Shown: in pieces, positions 25,498 through 32,926 of the stretch | How the letters are laid out: each line of letters begins with the position of its first letter | Numbering within the stretch: the stretch's first letter is position 1 | Origin: Neobacillus sp. CF12 | GTDB taxonomy: Bacteria > Bacillota > Bacilli > Bacillales > Cytobacillaceae | Direction of reading: 5' to 3' | Length of the DNA: 64,000 nt | Assembly (NCBI RefSeq): GCF_030348765.1 | Contig: NZ_JAUCEU010000007.1 | Span: forward strand, 483,501-547,500 | Position numbers and translations under genes: made by a program | The notes under the pieces: generated by a model | Databases searched by the model: none | Seen by the model: only the letters and a program-made list of their open reading frames with translations | Told to the model about the DNA's origin: nothing

Positions 25498-26730
25498 ATG
25501 GGATCTGATAATTTTTCATCGACTGTGGATTTACTAAAAGGCTACAATGTAAACCTGTTTGTTGGTGAAGAAATTATAAAAGGAAAATTAATGGGCGTAG
25601 AGACGGACCATATCATCCTAGAAGATGAAAATGCATACGTCTATTACTATAGCATTGATAAAATCCATGCTATTACAAAAAATACGAAACAATATAAAGG
25701 TGAAGAAATCACCACGGAATTTGTAAAAACTCAGAGTTTAGCGGACTTATTAAACTCTTTAAAAAATTCATGGGTATCTATATTGTGTTTAAATAAGCAA
25801 TCTTTTGACGGTGTCCTAGGTTTCGTCGATGCTGACTTTGTTACACTAATCAATGGTGAAAATCGAATTTTAATCAAGATTTCTCACATTTCAAATATAT
25901 TAAAAGGCTATCGGAAAGAAGAAAAACAAGAAGAAAATAAAAATGAAACGGAAGCAACAGTTTCAGATAGCAAATTGGAAGAAAAAGAAGATTATTATGT
26001 TGAAGAACAAGTAATCATGAAATCAAACAAACAAGAAAAAAAAGATCAGCAAAATAAAGTAGTAACGATGGTAGAAAACGAACCTGTTGTCTCACCCAAT
26101 GTAATTGTAAATCAACCAGAAAACGAGAAAAAGGTTTGGGCAGAACCTAGCAAAACCTCAGCACCAGCTGCAAAAATTAGCAACGAAATAAAACCTGCAA
26201 AAGAAGAGAAAAAGCAAAGCACACATGGTGAAAGCATTCAGCCAATAGTGAATGTAAAACAAAACAGCCAAAATGAAGTCAAATGGACAAAAACCGAACT
26301 ATCTCAATCACACAAAGATGATGTGAAAAAACAGAAATCAGAAGTTAAGATTCAAAACATCGTTAAGCTTGATAAAGAGAATGTTCAAAAACCTACTGGT
26401 GTCTCACTGGAGAAAAAATCTCATGGAAAACAACCTGTACAAGAGCAAGTAAAAACTGTTCCAACACTGAAAAAAGAAGTCATTTCTACTTCTACCAAGG
26501 AGTTATTGAATAAAGTAAATAAAGTGAAAGAAGCCATTGATGCAACTCCACTTATGAAAACTGAGAAATCAAAAAGAAACAGTGTAGAGGCTCAAAAAGA
26601 GGAAAATAAACCTAAGGCACAATCAGTTGGAGCGTCACGTTTTTCGGGTGAACCAGCAATGCGTGATTTTGACCGCAGATCCATCTTCTCTGGATGGCCA
26701 AATCGAAATCAGTCACAAAGACGCATTTAA
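25498..26730 (+). CDS. CotB-like spore coat protein 2 with long Lys/Glu/Gln-rich tail
   Basis: A 410-residue paralogue. Residues 1-140 hold two CotB-type beta modules (LKGYNVNLFVGEEIIKGKLMGVETDHIIL... and WVSILCLNKQSFDGVLGFVDADFVTLI), without the RGGPES motif. Residues 140-380 are a charged, low-complexity tail rich in Lys, Glu, Gln, Asn and Val with few bulky residues, and the end is a short distinct motif (REF-type: MRDFDRRSIFSGWPNRNQSQRRI). The layout matches CotB (modules plus long tail), but the tail is not the Ser-Lys-Arg repeat. The ribosome binding site is AAGGAGG. Confidence 0.72.
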   Translation: MGSDNFSSTVDLLKGYNVNLFVGEEIIKGKLMGVETDHIILEDENAYVYYYSIDKIHAITKNTKQYKGEEITTEFVKTQSLADLLNSLKNSWVSILCLNKQSFDGVLGFVDADFVTLINGENRILIKISHISNILKGYRKEEKQEENKNETEATVSDSKLEEKEDYYVEEQVIMKSNKQEKKDQQNKVVTMVENEPVVSPNVIVNQPENEKKVWAEPSKTSAPAAKISNEIKPAKEEKKQSTHGESIQPIVNVKQNSQNEVKWTKTELSQSHKDDVKKQKSEVKIQNIVKLDKENVQKPTGVSLEKKSHGKQPVQEQVKTVPTLKKEVISTSTKELLNKVNKVKEAIDATPLMKTEKSKRNSVEAQKEENKPKAQSVGASRFSGEPAMRDFDRRSIFSGWPNRNQSQRRI

Positions 26731-26807
26731 TTACTCCCCTACAAATGACAGAAAATGATTAAACCTAACCTTATCTTTCCTATTTCGATAACAATACCCA
26801 TAAGAAA

Positions 26808-26876
26808 TTTTACAATAAAGAGCAGGGCATTCAGATTAGTAGGATCCACTTGTGTGGGCCCTCTCTTATTGTAAAA
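26808..26876. repeat. Long imperfect inverted repeat between CotB-like genes 2 and 3
   Basis: TTTTACAATAA-GAG..GGGC on the left matches GCCC..CTC-TTATTGTAAAA on the right, arms about 19-21 bp with small mismatches and a 30-base centre. It may be a terminator, or the remnant of a miniature inverted-repeat element. Confidence 0.5.
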
Positions 26877-26903
26877 ATATTTTAGTAGAAAGGATGTGAT
26901 TAA

Positions 26904-27575
26904 ATGAAAATAAAAGACCATATCGGTACCTATATAAAACTAGAAATCTCTGGAAATAAGCCGATAAGCGGAATCTTAATCGACATTGGCAGTGATTTGT
27001 GGGTGATTTACAATGGTTATGATTATCTATACATTCCTACCGTTCATGTTCAAAATTGGAAGTTTCCAAAAATGGAAGAAATCGATGAAATCATTACTCT
27101 GTCAGAAGATCAATCTCCTATTTTTAATCCCAATGAGGAAATTTCATTACGAAAAACCCTTACCGCGGCAAAGGGAATTTTCACTGAAATATATGTAACA
27201 AGTAAACAAGCATTACATGGTTACATTATCAGCATCATGAATAATTATTTTGTTTTTTACTCCCCTATCTACAAAACGATGTTTATCTCCCTCAATCACT
27301 TGAAATGGTTAATTCCTTATACAAATAAGCAGCGTCCCTATGGTTTAAGCAATGAGAATTTACCAGTTAATCCATCTAATATTACATTTGCAAGATCATT
27401 TGAAGTCCAGATTGAAAAATTGGTTGGGACATTAATTGTATTTAATATCGGGGAAAATGAAAATGTAATGGGGAAAAGTATGGGGATAAAAAATAATTTT
27501 GTTGAACTTATAACGGCAAAAGGCGAACCCGTCTATTTAAATTTACAACATATTAAAACTGTTCATATGACATAA
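26904..27575 (+). CDS. CotB-like spore coat protein 3
   Basis: A 223-residue protein with three short Sm-like modules and no tail: HIGTYIKLEISGNKPISGILIDIGSDLWVIY, GIFTEIYVTSKQALHGYIISIMNNYFVFYS and LVGTLIVFNIGENENVMGKSMGIKNNFVEL, each ending in a HVQNW/LNHLKWL/LQHIKTV strand. The spacing matches that of the CotB-like neighbours, and the last module resembles DUF2642. It probably sits in the coat or crust with them. AGAAAGGATGTG lies before the ATG and a terminator follows at 27610. Confidence 0.7.
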   Translation: MKIKDHIGTYIKLEISGNKPISGILIDIGSDLWVIYNGYDYLYIPTVHVQNWKFPKMEEIDEIITLSEDQSPIFNPNEEISLRKTLTAAKGIFTEIYVTSKQALHGYIISIMNNYFVFYSPIYKTMFISLNHLKWLIPYTNKQRPYGLSNENLPVNPSNITFARSFEVQIEKLVGTLIVFNIGENENVMGKSMGIKNNFVELITAKGEPVYLNLQHIKTVHMT

Positions 27576-27609
27576 ACCATGAGCCTAGCGCTCCATTTAA
27601 CCAACTTAC

Positions 27610-27632
27610 AGAGTGTCTAGGCACTCTTTTTA
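27610..27632 (+). terminator. Terminator of the CotB-like cluster
   Basis: AGAGTG and CACTCT with a six-base loop, followed by TTTTTATTT. Confidence 0.8.
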
Positions 27633-27739
27633 TTTATAGATAACTTCATAAGAAGGAAACAAATTTAAAAACCTACATATATACTTGACTTTGTTGCATA
27701 CATTTTTATTAATACCATTTTTGACCATAGGAGGATTAC

Positions 27740-28930
27740 ATGGACATCTATGTAAGGCAAGGTGATTCTTTATGGTATTATAGCCAACTGTATAGAATAA
27801 ATCTCCAGTTAATTGTTGACTCAAATCGGGATATACAGCCAAGTCAACTAGCTGCAGGACAGCGGATCCGAATTCCAGGCTTTGTTGCGCAGAATTATCA
27901 GATCAGACGAGATGATTCTTTTTGGAGTATTGCCCAAAATCGTAATCTTTCTCTTGATGCATTGCTGCTTGCGAACCCGAATGTAAATCCTAATCGACTG
28001 TCGGTCGGGCAAACCATTCGAGTGCCGCTAAGGATAACTTGGAGACTTGTGCAAGGAAAGCAACATTATGATTTTAGCCGAATGATGAGTGATATTTCTC
28101 GTTTACAAAATGTATATCCATTTCTACGTGTTGTTAACACCGGAAATTCAGTACTTGGTAATCGGATCCCTGAGGTTCTAATTGGAACAGGTGGGAAAAG
28201 AGTTCATTATAATGCATCTTTTCATGCAAATGAATGGATTACGACTCCTATTTTAATGACCTTTTTAAATGATTATTGTTTATCACTTACCAATGGCAGT
28301 TCTATTCGTGGTCTATCTAGTTCACCTCTTTACCAACAAACGCTGTTATCTCTTGTGCCAATGGTTAACCCTGATGGTGTTAGCCTTGTGATGAACGGTC
28401 CGCCTGAAAATGAAACGTGGAGAAATAGAGTAATAGAGCTTAATCGGGGCAGCACCGATTTTTCGGGTTGGAAAGCAAATATTAGAGGTGTTGACTTAAA
28501 TGACCAGTTCCCTGCTCGCTGGGAATTAGAGAAAGCAAGGAATCCTAGTCAGCCGGGGCCGAGAGATTATGTAGGTGAACGACCTTTATCCGAGCCCGAG
28601 GCCATAGCGATGGCAGATTTAACGAGAAGGCGTGATTTTGCTCGAGTACTCGCCTTACACACACAGGGTGAAGTCATTTACTGGGGGTTTGAGAATCTTG
28701 AACCGCCAGAGTCTGAGATCCTGGTGAACGAGTTTGGCAGAGTTAGTGGTTACCAGCCTGTAAAATCGATCGAGAGCTATGCTGGATATAAGGATTGGTT
28801 CATTCAAGATTGGCGTCGGCCCGGATTTACCATCGAGCTCGGAACAGGAACTAACCCCCTCCCAATCTCACAATTTGACGAAATTTATGAAGAGACACTC
28901 GGAATCTTTTTGGCTGGATTGTATATGTAA
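27740..28930 (+). CDS. Gamma-D-glutamyl-L-diamino acid endopeptidase (LysM-LysM-M14)
   Basis: A 396-residue zinc peptidase that cuts peptidoglycan stem peptides, the same size and layout as endopeptidase I (ENP1) of Lysinibacillus sphaericus and like B. subtilis YqgT. Two LysM domains come first (residues 2-47 and 50-96, each starting VRQGDSLW/IRRDDSFW and ending GQ.IR.P). The M14 domain follows: zinc ligands in HANEW and the later LALHTQGE, and the catalytic Glu in FTIELGTG near the end. There is no signal peptide, in keeping with delivery to the forespore or spore integument. AGGAGG precedes the ATG. The spore coat genes lie directly upstream. Confidence 0.88.
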   Translation: MDIYVRQGDSLWYYSQLYRINLQLIVDSNRDIQPSQLAAGQRIRIPGFVAQNYQIRRDDSFWSIAQNRNLSLDALLLANPNVNPNRLSVGQTIRVPLRITWRLVQGKQHYDFSRMMSDISRLQNVYPFLRVVNTGNSVLGNRIPEVLIGTGGKRVHYNASFHANEWITTPILMTFLNDYCLSLTNGSSIRGLSSSPLYQQTLLSLVPMVNPDGVSLVMNGPPENETWRNRVIELNRGSTDFSGWKANIRGVDLNDQFPARWELEKARNPSQPGPRDYVGERPLSEPEAIAMADLTRRRDFARVLALHTQGEVIYWGFENLEPPESEILVNEFGRVSGYQPVKSIESYAGYKDWFIQDWRRPGFTIELGTGTNPLPISQFDEIYEETLGIFLAGLYM

Positions 28931-28939
28931 TGGTGGGAT

Positions 28940-28974
28940 GACCTATTTCCTGGTTGGAATGGGTCTTCTTTTTT
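28940..28974 (+). terminator. Terminator of the LysM-M14 gene
   Basis: GACCTATTTC and GGAATGGGTC form a 10-bp stem with two or three G-T pairs and a six-base loop, followed by TTCTTTTTT. Confidence 0.8.
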
Positions 28975-29012
28975 GAAAATGTTTTGGGTAATTGTGGAGG
29001 TATATTTGTTAT

Positions 29013-29404
29013 TATTTTCGGTTATCCGAGAGTGTTTTCGGTTATATGAGAGTAATCTTCGGTTATCCGAGAGTAATCTTCGGTTATCCGAGAGTATTCT
29101 TCGGTTATCCGAGAGTATTCTTCGGTTATCCGAGAGTAATCTTCGGTTATCCGAGAGTAATCTTCGGTTATCCGAGAGTATTTCTGGCTATCCGCCAGTA
29201 TTTCTGGGTATCCGTCAGTATTTTTGGCTATCCGCCAGTATTTCTAGCTATCCGCCAGTATTTCTGGGTATCCGCCAGTATTTTTGGCTATCCGCCAGTA
29301 TTTCTGGCTATCCGCCAGTATTTTTGGCTATCCGTCAGTATTACTGGGTATCCGCCAGTATTTTTGGTTATCCGCCAGTATTTCTGGCTATCTGCCAGTA
29401 TTTC
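29013..29404. repeat. Array of 19 hairpin-forming 20-21-base tandem repeats, two subtypes
   Basis: Eight type A units (core ttcggttatccgagagta, spaced mostly 21 bases, first at 29019) are followed without a gap by eleven type B units (tttctggctatccgccagta, spaced exactly 20 bases, from 29181). Each unit can form a small hairpin: TCGG-TTAT-CCGA in type A, CTGGC-TATCC-GCCAG in type B. The loop core TATCC is kept while both arms change together between the types. There are no spacers, so it is not a CRISPR array. Two open frames cross it but have no sensible start and are by-products. It lies between two genes ending toward it. Confidence 0.9.
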
Positions 29405-29433
29405 GTACATTGGTACAATCCTAACAATAAAAG

Positions 29434-29463
29434 AAAAAGGAACATCTGCTCAGTTCCTTTTTT
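29434..29463. terminator. Terminator of the DUF2500 gene
   Basis: AAAAAGGAAC and GTTCCTTTTT, perfect 10 bp with a nine-base loop and A/T flanks. It acts for the minus-strand gene and possibly in both directions. Confidence 0.85.
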
Positions 29464-29472
29464 CTAGTAGTT

Positions 29473-29844
29473 TTAATTTACCTGAAGCTTGCGTGTAAAA
29501 CCAAGATATCTCGTGCCTTGGAAGATTAGTTCACCAAAGTCACCTTCAGCAAGCATACCGTACTCAGAACCATTTACAACGAGTTCCATTCTGTCCCCGC
29601 TTTCGACTTGAAAGGTAACAAAATAACTTGTACTAGCGTGGCTATTGTTTCCTCCTCCACGTACTTGGGTCCTTTTCGAAACCACAAGCGCATCAACATT
29701 CAACTTAGGCTGCTTATTGTTGTAGTTCCATTGTTTAATATTTTTAAAAATGGTAAAAAGAAGGATGCCTAAAATGATGATGAAAAATAGTGGGAACAGC
29801 ATATTTATAATAGAAAACATATCAAAACCTTGCTCAAATCCCAT
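29473..29844 (-). CDS. DUF2500 family membrane protein
   Basis: A 123-residue protein with one N-terminal membrane helix (about residues 9-32, FSIINMLFPLFFIIILGILLF) and a C-terminal beta domain (VDALVVSKRTQVRGGG, YFVTFQVESGDRMELVVNGSEYGMLAEGDFGELIFQGTRYLGF), as in DUF2500 proteins. Function unknown. The start is set at 29844 where GGGGAGAGAGG lies just upstream; the open frame extends 255 bases further but that part lacks a site and overlaps the divergent gene. Confidence 0.82.
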   Translation of the reverse strand: MGFEQGFDMFSIINMLFPLFFIIILGILLFTIFKNIKQWNYNNKQPKLNVDALVVSKRTQVRGGGNNSHASTSYFVTFQVESGDRMELVVNGSEYGMLAEGDFGELIFQGTRYLGFTRKLQVN

Positions 29845-29991
29845 TGACCTCTCTCCCCTTCTTAAAAAAGTCATTTTCTCTATAAACTTACTATAACGAT
29901 AGAAATATAGAGTCTCAAGAAAATTAAACACTTTTGAAGAATTTTTTATATACTGTATGTATGGAATGTGCAACAAGGAAATGGGTGAAAT

Positions 29992-30384
29992 ATGGAAAAT
30001 ATAATACTGTTTGACGGAGTGTGTAACCTTTGTAATCAAAGCGTCCAATTCATTATCAAAAGGGATCCAAAGGGGCATTTTAAGTTTGCTTCTCTTCAAA
30101 GCGAAATTGGACAGAAGTTAGTAGAGCAATATGGGATACCTAAAGGTATTGAAAGTATAATCTATATTGAGAAGGATAAGGTTTATATAAAATCAAGTGC
30201 AGCATTACGCATATCCAGGAAACTAAACGGTTATTGGAGATACCTAACGATACTCAGTATCCTCCCTTCTTCCTTTAGAGATTTCTTTTACGATGTCATC
30301 GCTAAAAATCGGTATAAATGGTTTGGAAAAAAGGAAAGTTGTTTGCTTCCAACTATAGAAACGAAAAAAAGGTTTCTAGATTAA
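29992..30384 (+). CDS. yuxK: DCC family thiol-disulfide oxidoreductase-like protein
   Basis: A 130-residue protein of the DUF393 (DCC) family. The hallmark DGVCNLCN (residues 9-16) gives a CxxC motif in a thioredoxin-like setting. It continues SVQFIIKRDPKGHFKFASLQSEIGQKL and ALRISRKLNGYWRYLTILSILPSSFRDFFYDVIAKNRYKWFGK. B. subtilis YuxK is of this type. Its substrate and redox role are not established. AAGGAAATGGGTG lies before the ATG and a terminator follows about 90 bases downstream. Confidence 0.88.
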   Translation: MENIILFDGVCNLCNQSVQFIIKRDPKGHFKFASLQSEIGQKLVEQYGIPKGIESIIYIEKDKVYIKSSAALRISRKLNGYWRYLTILSILPSSFRDFFYDVIAKNRYKWFGKKESCLLPTIETKKRFLD

Positions 30385-30474
30385 TAAAAAAGTTATCAAA
30401 TATGGACAGGTTCACTACATGCATGTACAACGAGGTACATATATTGTACTAACCCATGATACAATACCTCCTTT

Positions 30475-30506
30475 AGAAAGTGGCCCCACCACTTTCTTTT
30501 TTTTTT
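30475..30506 (+). terminator. Terminator of yuxK
   Basis: AGAAAGTGG and CCACTTTCT, perfect 9 bp, five-base loop, followed by ten T. Confidence 0.95.
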
Positions 30507-30512
30507 GCAATC

Positions 30513-30541
30513 AAAAAAGCACTCTCAAAAAGTGCTTTTGG
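30513..30541 (-). terminator. Terminator of the second VOC gene
   Basis: On the minus strand AAAAGCACT and AGTGCTTTT with a seven-base loop, followed by TTTTG, six bases past the stop. Confidence 0.85.
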
Positions 30542-30546
30542 AAAAA

Positions 30547-30960
30547 TTAAGATTTTTGATAATTCAATTCCCAAATGATCCCGAACTGATCTTGTACTCT
30601 GGCATATTTGGCACCCCAAAATGTATCCTCTAGCTCCGTAAGTGCCTTTCCGCCTTTCCTCAGAGCATCATAGAGACTTTGGATTTCCTCATCACTTTCC
30701 GGTTCTAGGGTAAGCGAAATATTGGTACCTATAACCACTGACTGTCCAGGAAAGGTATCTGAAAACATTAGGGAAATGTCACCTTTGCTTAGCTTTGCGT
30801 GCATGACACGATTATCGGCCTCTGGAGGTGTAGGGTAATCAGCTTCTCCAAATGTTTGAAGTCCGATAATTTCCCCACCCAAAACTTCTTTATAAAACTC
30901 CAAAGCTTGTTTAGCATTTCCATCAAAAGATAAATATGGTGTTAATTGCCCCTTCATCAT
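30547..30960 (-). CDS. PhnB-like VOC (glyoxalase fold) protein
   Basis: A 137-residue vicinal oxygen chelate protein, PhnB-like group. It shows LTPYLSFDGNAKQALEFYKEVLGGEI, RVMHAKLSKGDISLMFSD, SDEEIQSLYDALRKGGKALTELEDTFWGAKYARVQDQFGIIWELNYQ, the standard two beta-alpha-beta-beta-beta modules. Role unknown. The start at 30960 follows AAGGAG by five bases; ATG at 30957 is equally possible. It is a distant paralogue of the gene at 4526. Confidence 0.85.
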   Translation of the reverse strand: MMKGQLTPYLSFDGNAKQALEFYKEVLGGEIIGLQTFGEADYPTPPEADNRVMHAKLSKGDISLMFSDTFPGQSVVIGTNISLTLEPESDEEIQSLYDALRKGGKALTELEDTFWGAKYARVQDQFGIIWELNYQKS

Positions 30961-30966
30961 AAACAC

Positions 30967-31263
30967 TCCTTCATTTCATATAACCAACAATATATTAGTT
31001 TTTCATTAAAAAACGGTTTTTAATCAAAAAACTCAAAAAAATACCTTTGATCAGATGTCAAAGGCAAAAGGTGAGCTTAGTGGTCAAGGCTAAGCTCCAG
31101 TTTTAGGAGGTCTAAACTCAGAAGAATTTAAACATCTTAATAGTAACATTTTCTGAAAATTCATTCAACAGTTTAAAGCGTTAAAGTTTAAAAGTAACGA
31201 ACTTGTAATATTACCCTATAAAATCTGGAAATACATAAACCAGAATTTTTTCAAACGAAACAA
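30967..31263. other. Intergenic region upstream of the trehalose operon
   Basis: It holds two hairpins, CCTTTGA/TCAAAGG at 31044-31064 and GAGCTTAG/CTAAGCTC at 31073-31097, in otherwise AT-rich sequence. No open frame with a ribosome binding site is seen. The hairpins could be remnants of a lost transcription unit. Confidence 0.45.
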
Positions 31264-31292
31264 TTGACAGTCTTGTATATACAAGTTAGAAT
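31264..31292 (+). promoter_or_regulatory. Sigma-A promoter of the tre operon
   Basis: Near-consensus -35 TTGACA (31264-31269), 17-base spacer, -10 TAGAAT (31287-31292). The spacer contains a TreR operator. Confidence 0.85.
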
Positions 31293-31324
31293 GAAAACGT
31301 AATCAAAAAACTTGTATATACATG
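31272..31324 (+). promoter_or_regulatory. Two TreR operators and a CcpA (cre) site
   Basis: Operator 1, CTTGTATATACAAG (31272-31285), is a perfect palindrome inside the promoter spacer. Operator 2, CTTGTATATACATG (31311-31324), has one change. Both match the TTGTATATACAA operator of B. subtilis TreR. Between them TGAAAACGTAATCA (31292-31305) fits the catabolite repression element with one mismatch, so glucose repression by CcpA is likely. Confidence 0.8.
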
Positions 31325-31424
31325 TTAGCGATCAATTTAAAACGCACATTAACATGTTCATACATGGTAATTATATTTAGATAAAAGGAATGGAAACGTC
31401 CATACCTATTAGGGGGAAATTGTA

Positions 31425-32849
31425 ATGACAAAGTTCACAGAGTCAGCAACCGAACTGCTCGAACACGTTGGAGGAAAGGAAAACATTGCAGCCGTTACCC
31501 ATTGTGTAACGAGAATGCGCTTTGTTTTAAATGATCCAAGCAAAGCAGATGTTAAAAAAATTGAAGCGCTCAAACCAGTAAAGGGTACCTTCACTCAAGC
31601 AGGACAATTTCAAGTTATTATCGGAAATGATGTTTCTACCTTCTATAATGATTTTGTCAAAATAGCTGGAGTAAACGAAACAACGAAAGATGAAGCAAAA
31701 GTTGCGGCAAAGCAAAATATGAATTGGCTGCAGCGAATGATTGCTCATCTAGCTGATATCTTTACACCATTAATTCCTGCCCTTGTTGTGGGTGGTTTAA
31801 TTCTCGGGTTTAGAAATGTTATTGGGGATATTAAACTGTTAGAAGATGGAACGAAATCCATCGTTGAGGTTTCACAATTCTGGGCCGGAGTTCACGCCTT
31901 CTTATGGTTAATTGGGGAAGCGGTGTTCCACTTCCTTCCAGTCGGTATCACATGGTCCATTGCTAGAAAAATGGGTGCAACACCTATTCTAGGTATTGTT
32001 CTTGGTATTACATTAGTTTCTCCACAATTACTCAACGCTTATGGTGTTGCAGGAGCAGAAGAAATTCCAACATGGGATTTCGGGTTTGCTCAAATTGAAA
32101 TGATCGGTTATCAGGCTCAAGTAATCCCTGCTATTTTAGCTGGATTTGTACTTTCATTCTTAGAATTAAGACTTAGAAAAATTGTTCCGAATTCAATCTC
32201 TATGATTGTTGTTCCATTCTTAGCATTAATTCCAACCGTATTGATTGCTCATACTGTTCTAGGTCCTATCGGTTGGACAATCGGTTCTTGGGTTTCTGAT
32301 GTAGTTTATTCAAGCTTAACATCAGCATTCGGTTGGTTATTTGCAGCTATCTTTGGTTTTGCCTATGCACCACTTGTAATCACAGGTTTACACCATATGA
32401 CAAATGCGATTGACCTTCAATTAATGTCAGAACTTGGCGGAACAAACCTATGGCCAATGATAGCATTATCAAATATCGCTCAAGGTTCTGCGGTTCTTGC
32501 GATGATCTATATTAATCGTAAAAACGAAGAAGAAAAACAAGTATCTATTCCAGCTGCTATTTCCTGTTACCTAGGTGTTACAGAACCTGCGATGTTCGGT
32601 ATTAACTTAAAATATGGCTTCCCGTTCCTTGCAGCAATGCTCGGTTCTCTCGCAGCGGCAGTCATTTCTGTAGGTAGTGACGTAATGGCTAACTCAATCG
32701 GTGTTGGTGGACTTCCTGGATTCCTATCCATCCAACCACAGCACATGACGATGTTTGCAATTGCGATGTTGGTAGCAATCGTGGTGCCATTCATCTTAAC
32801 AATTATTTTTGCAAAAACAGGTATGAACAAATTTTCTTTTAAAAAGTAA
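31425..32849 (+). CDS. treP: Trehalose PTS enzyme IIBC
   Basis: Takes up trehalose and phosphorylates it to trehalose-6-phosphate. Of 474 residues, the EIIB domain (1-85) has the phosphorylated cysteine in THCVTRMRF (Cys27). The EIIC domain (about 105-470) has about ten helices and the sugar-PTS motif FAYAPLVITGLHHMTNAIDLQLM and CYLGVTEPAMFGINLKYGFPF. There is no EIIA domain, so a glucose-type EIIA made elsewhere must serve it, as in B. subtilis. First gene of treP-treA-treR. GGGGG precedes the ATG. Confidence 0.93.
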   Translation: MTKFTESATELLEHVGGKENIAAVTHCVTRMRFVLNDPSKADVKKIEALKPVKGTFTQAGQFQVIIGNDVSTFYNDFVKIAGVNETTKDEAKVAAKQNMNWLQRMIAHLADIFTPLIPALVVGGLILGFRNVIGDIKLLEDGTKSIVEVSQFWAGVHAFLWLIGEAVFHFLPVGITWSIARKMGATPILGIVLGITLVSPQLLNAYGVAGAEEIPTWDFGFAQIEMIGYQAQVIPAILAGFVLSFLELRLRKIVPNSISMIVVPFLALIPTVLIAHTVLGPIGWTIGSWVSDVVYSSLTSAFGWLFAAIFGFAYAPLVITGLHHMTNAIDLQLMSELGGTNLWPMIALSNIAQGSAVLAMIYINRKNEEEKQVSIPAAISCYLGVTEPAMFGINLKYGFPFLAAMLGSLAAAVISVGSDVMANSIGVGGLPGFLSIQPQHMTMFAIAMLVAIVVPFILTIIFAKTGMNKFSFKK

Positions 32850-32862
32850 TACTCCAATTTTA

Positions 32863-32887
32863 GGAGGGAGAACATCTCCCTCCTTTT
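32863..32887 (+). terminator. Hairpin between treP and treA
   Basis: GGAGGGAGA and TCTCCCTCC, perfect 9 bp with a three-base loop, followed by TTTT. It may be a partial terminator or an mRNA stability element setting the ratio of the two products. Confidence 0.6.
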
Positions 32888-32926
32888 CATTATTAGAGAC
32901 TCAAAAAATATAGGCAGGTGTTTATC

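Noticed and set aside
29013..29404. CRISPR array
   Set aside because: Units follow one another directly with no unique spacers, and no cas genes are present.
28973..29498. Two overlapping frames of 164 and 168 codons through the repeat array
   Set aside because: Open only because the repeat unit has few stops. The units change period (21 then 20 bases), so neither encodes a regular repeat protein, and starts are poor.
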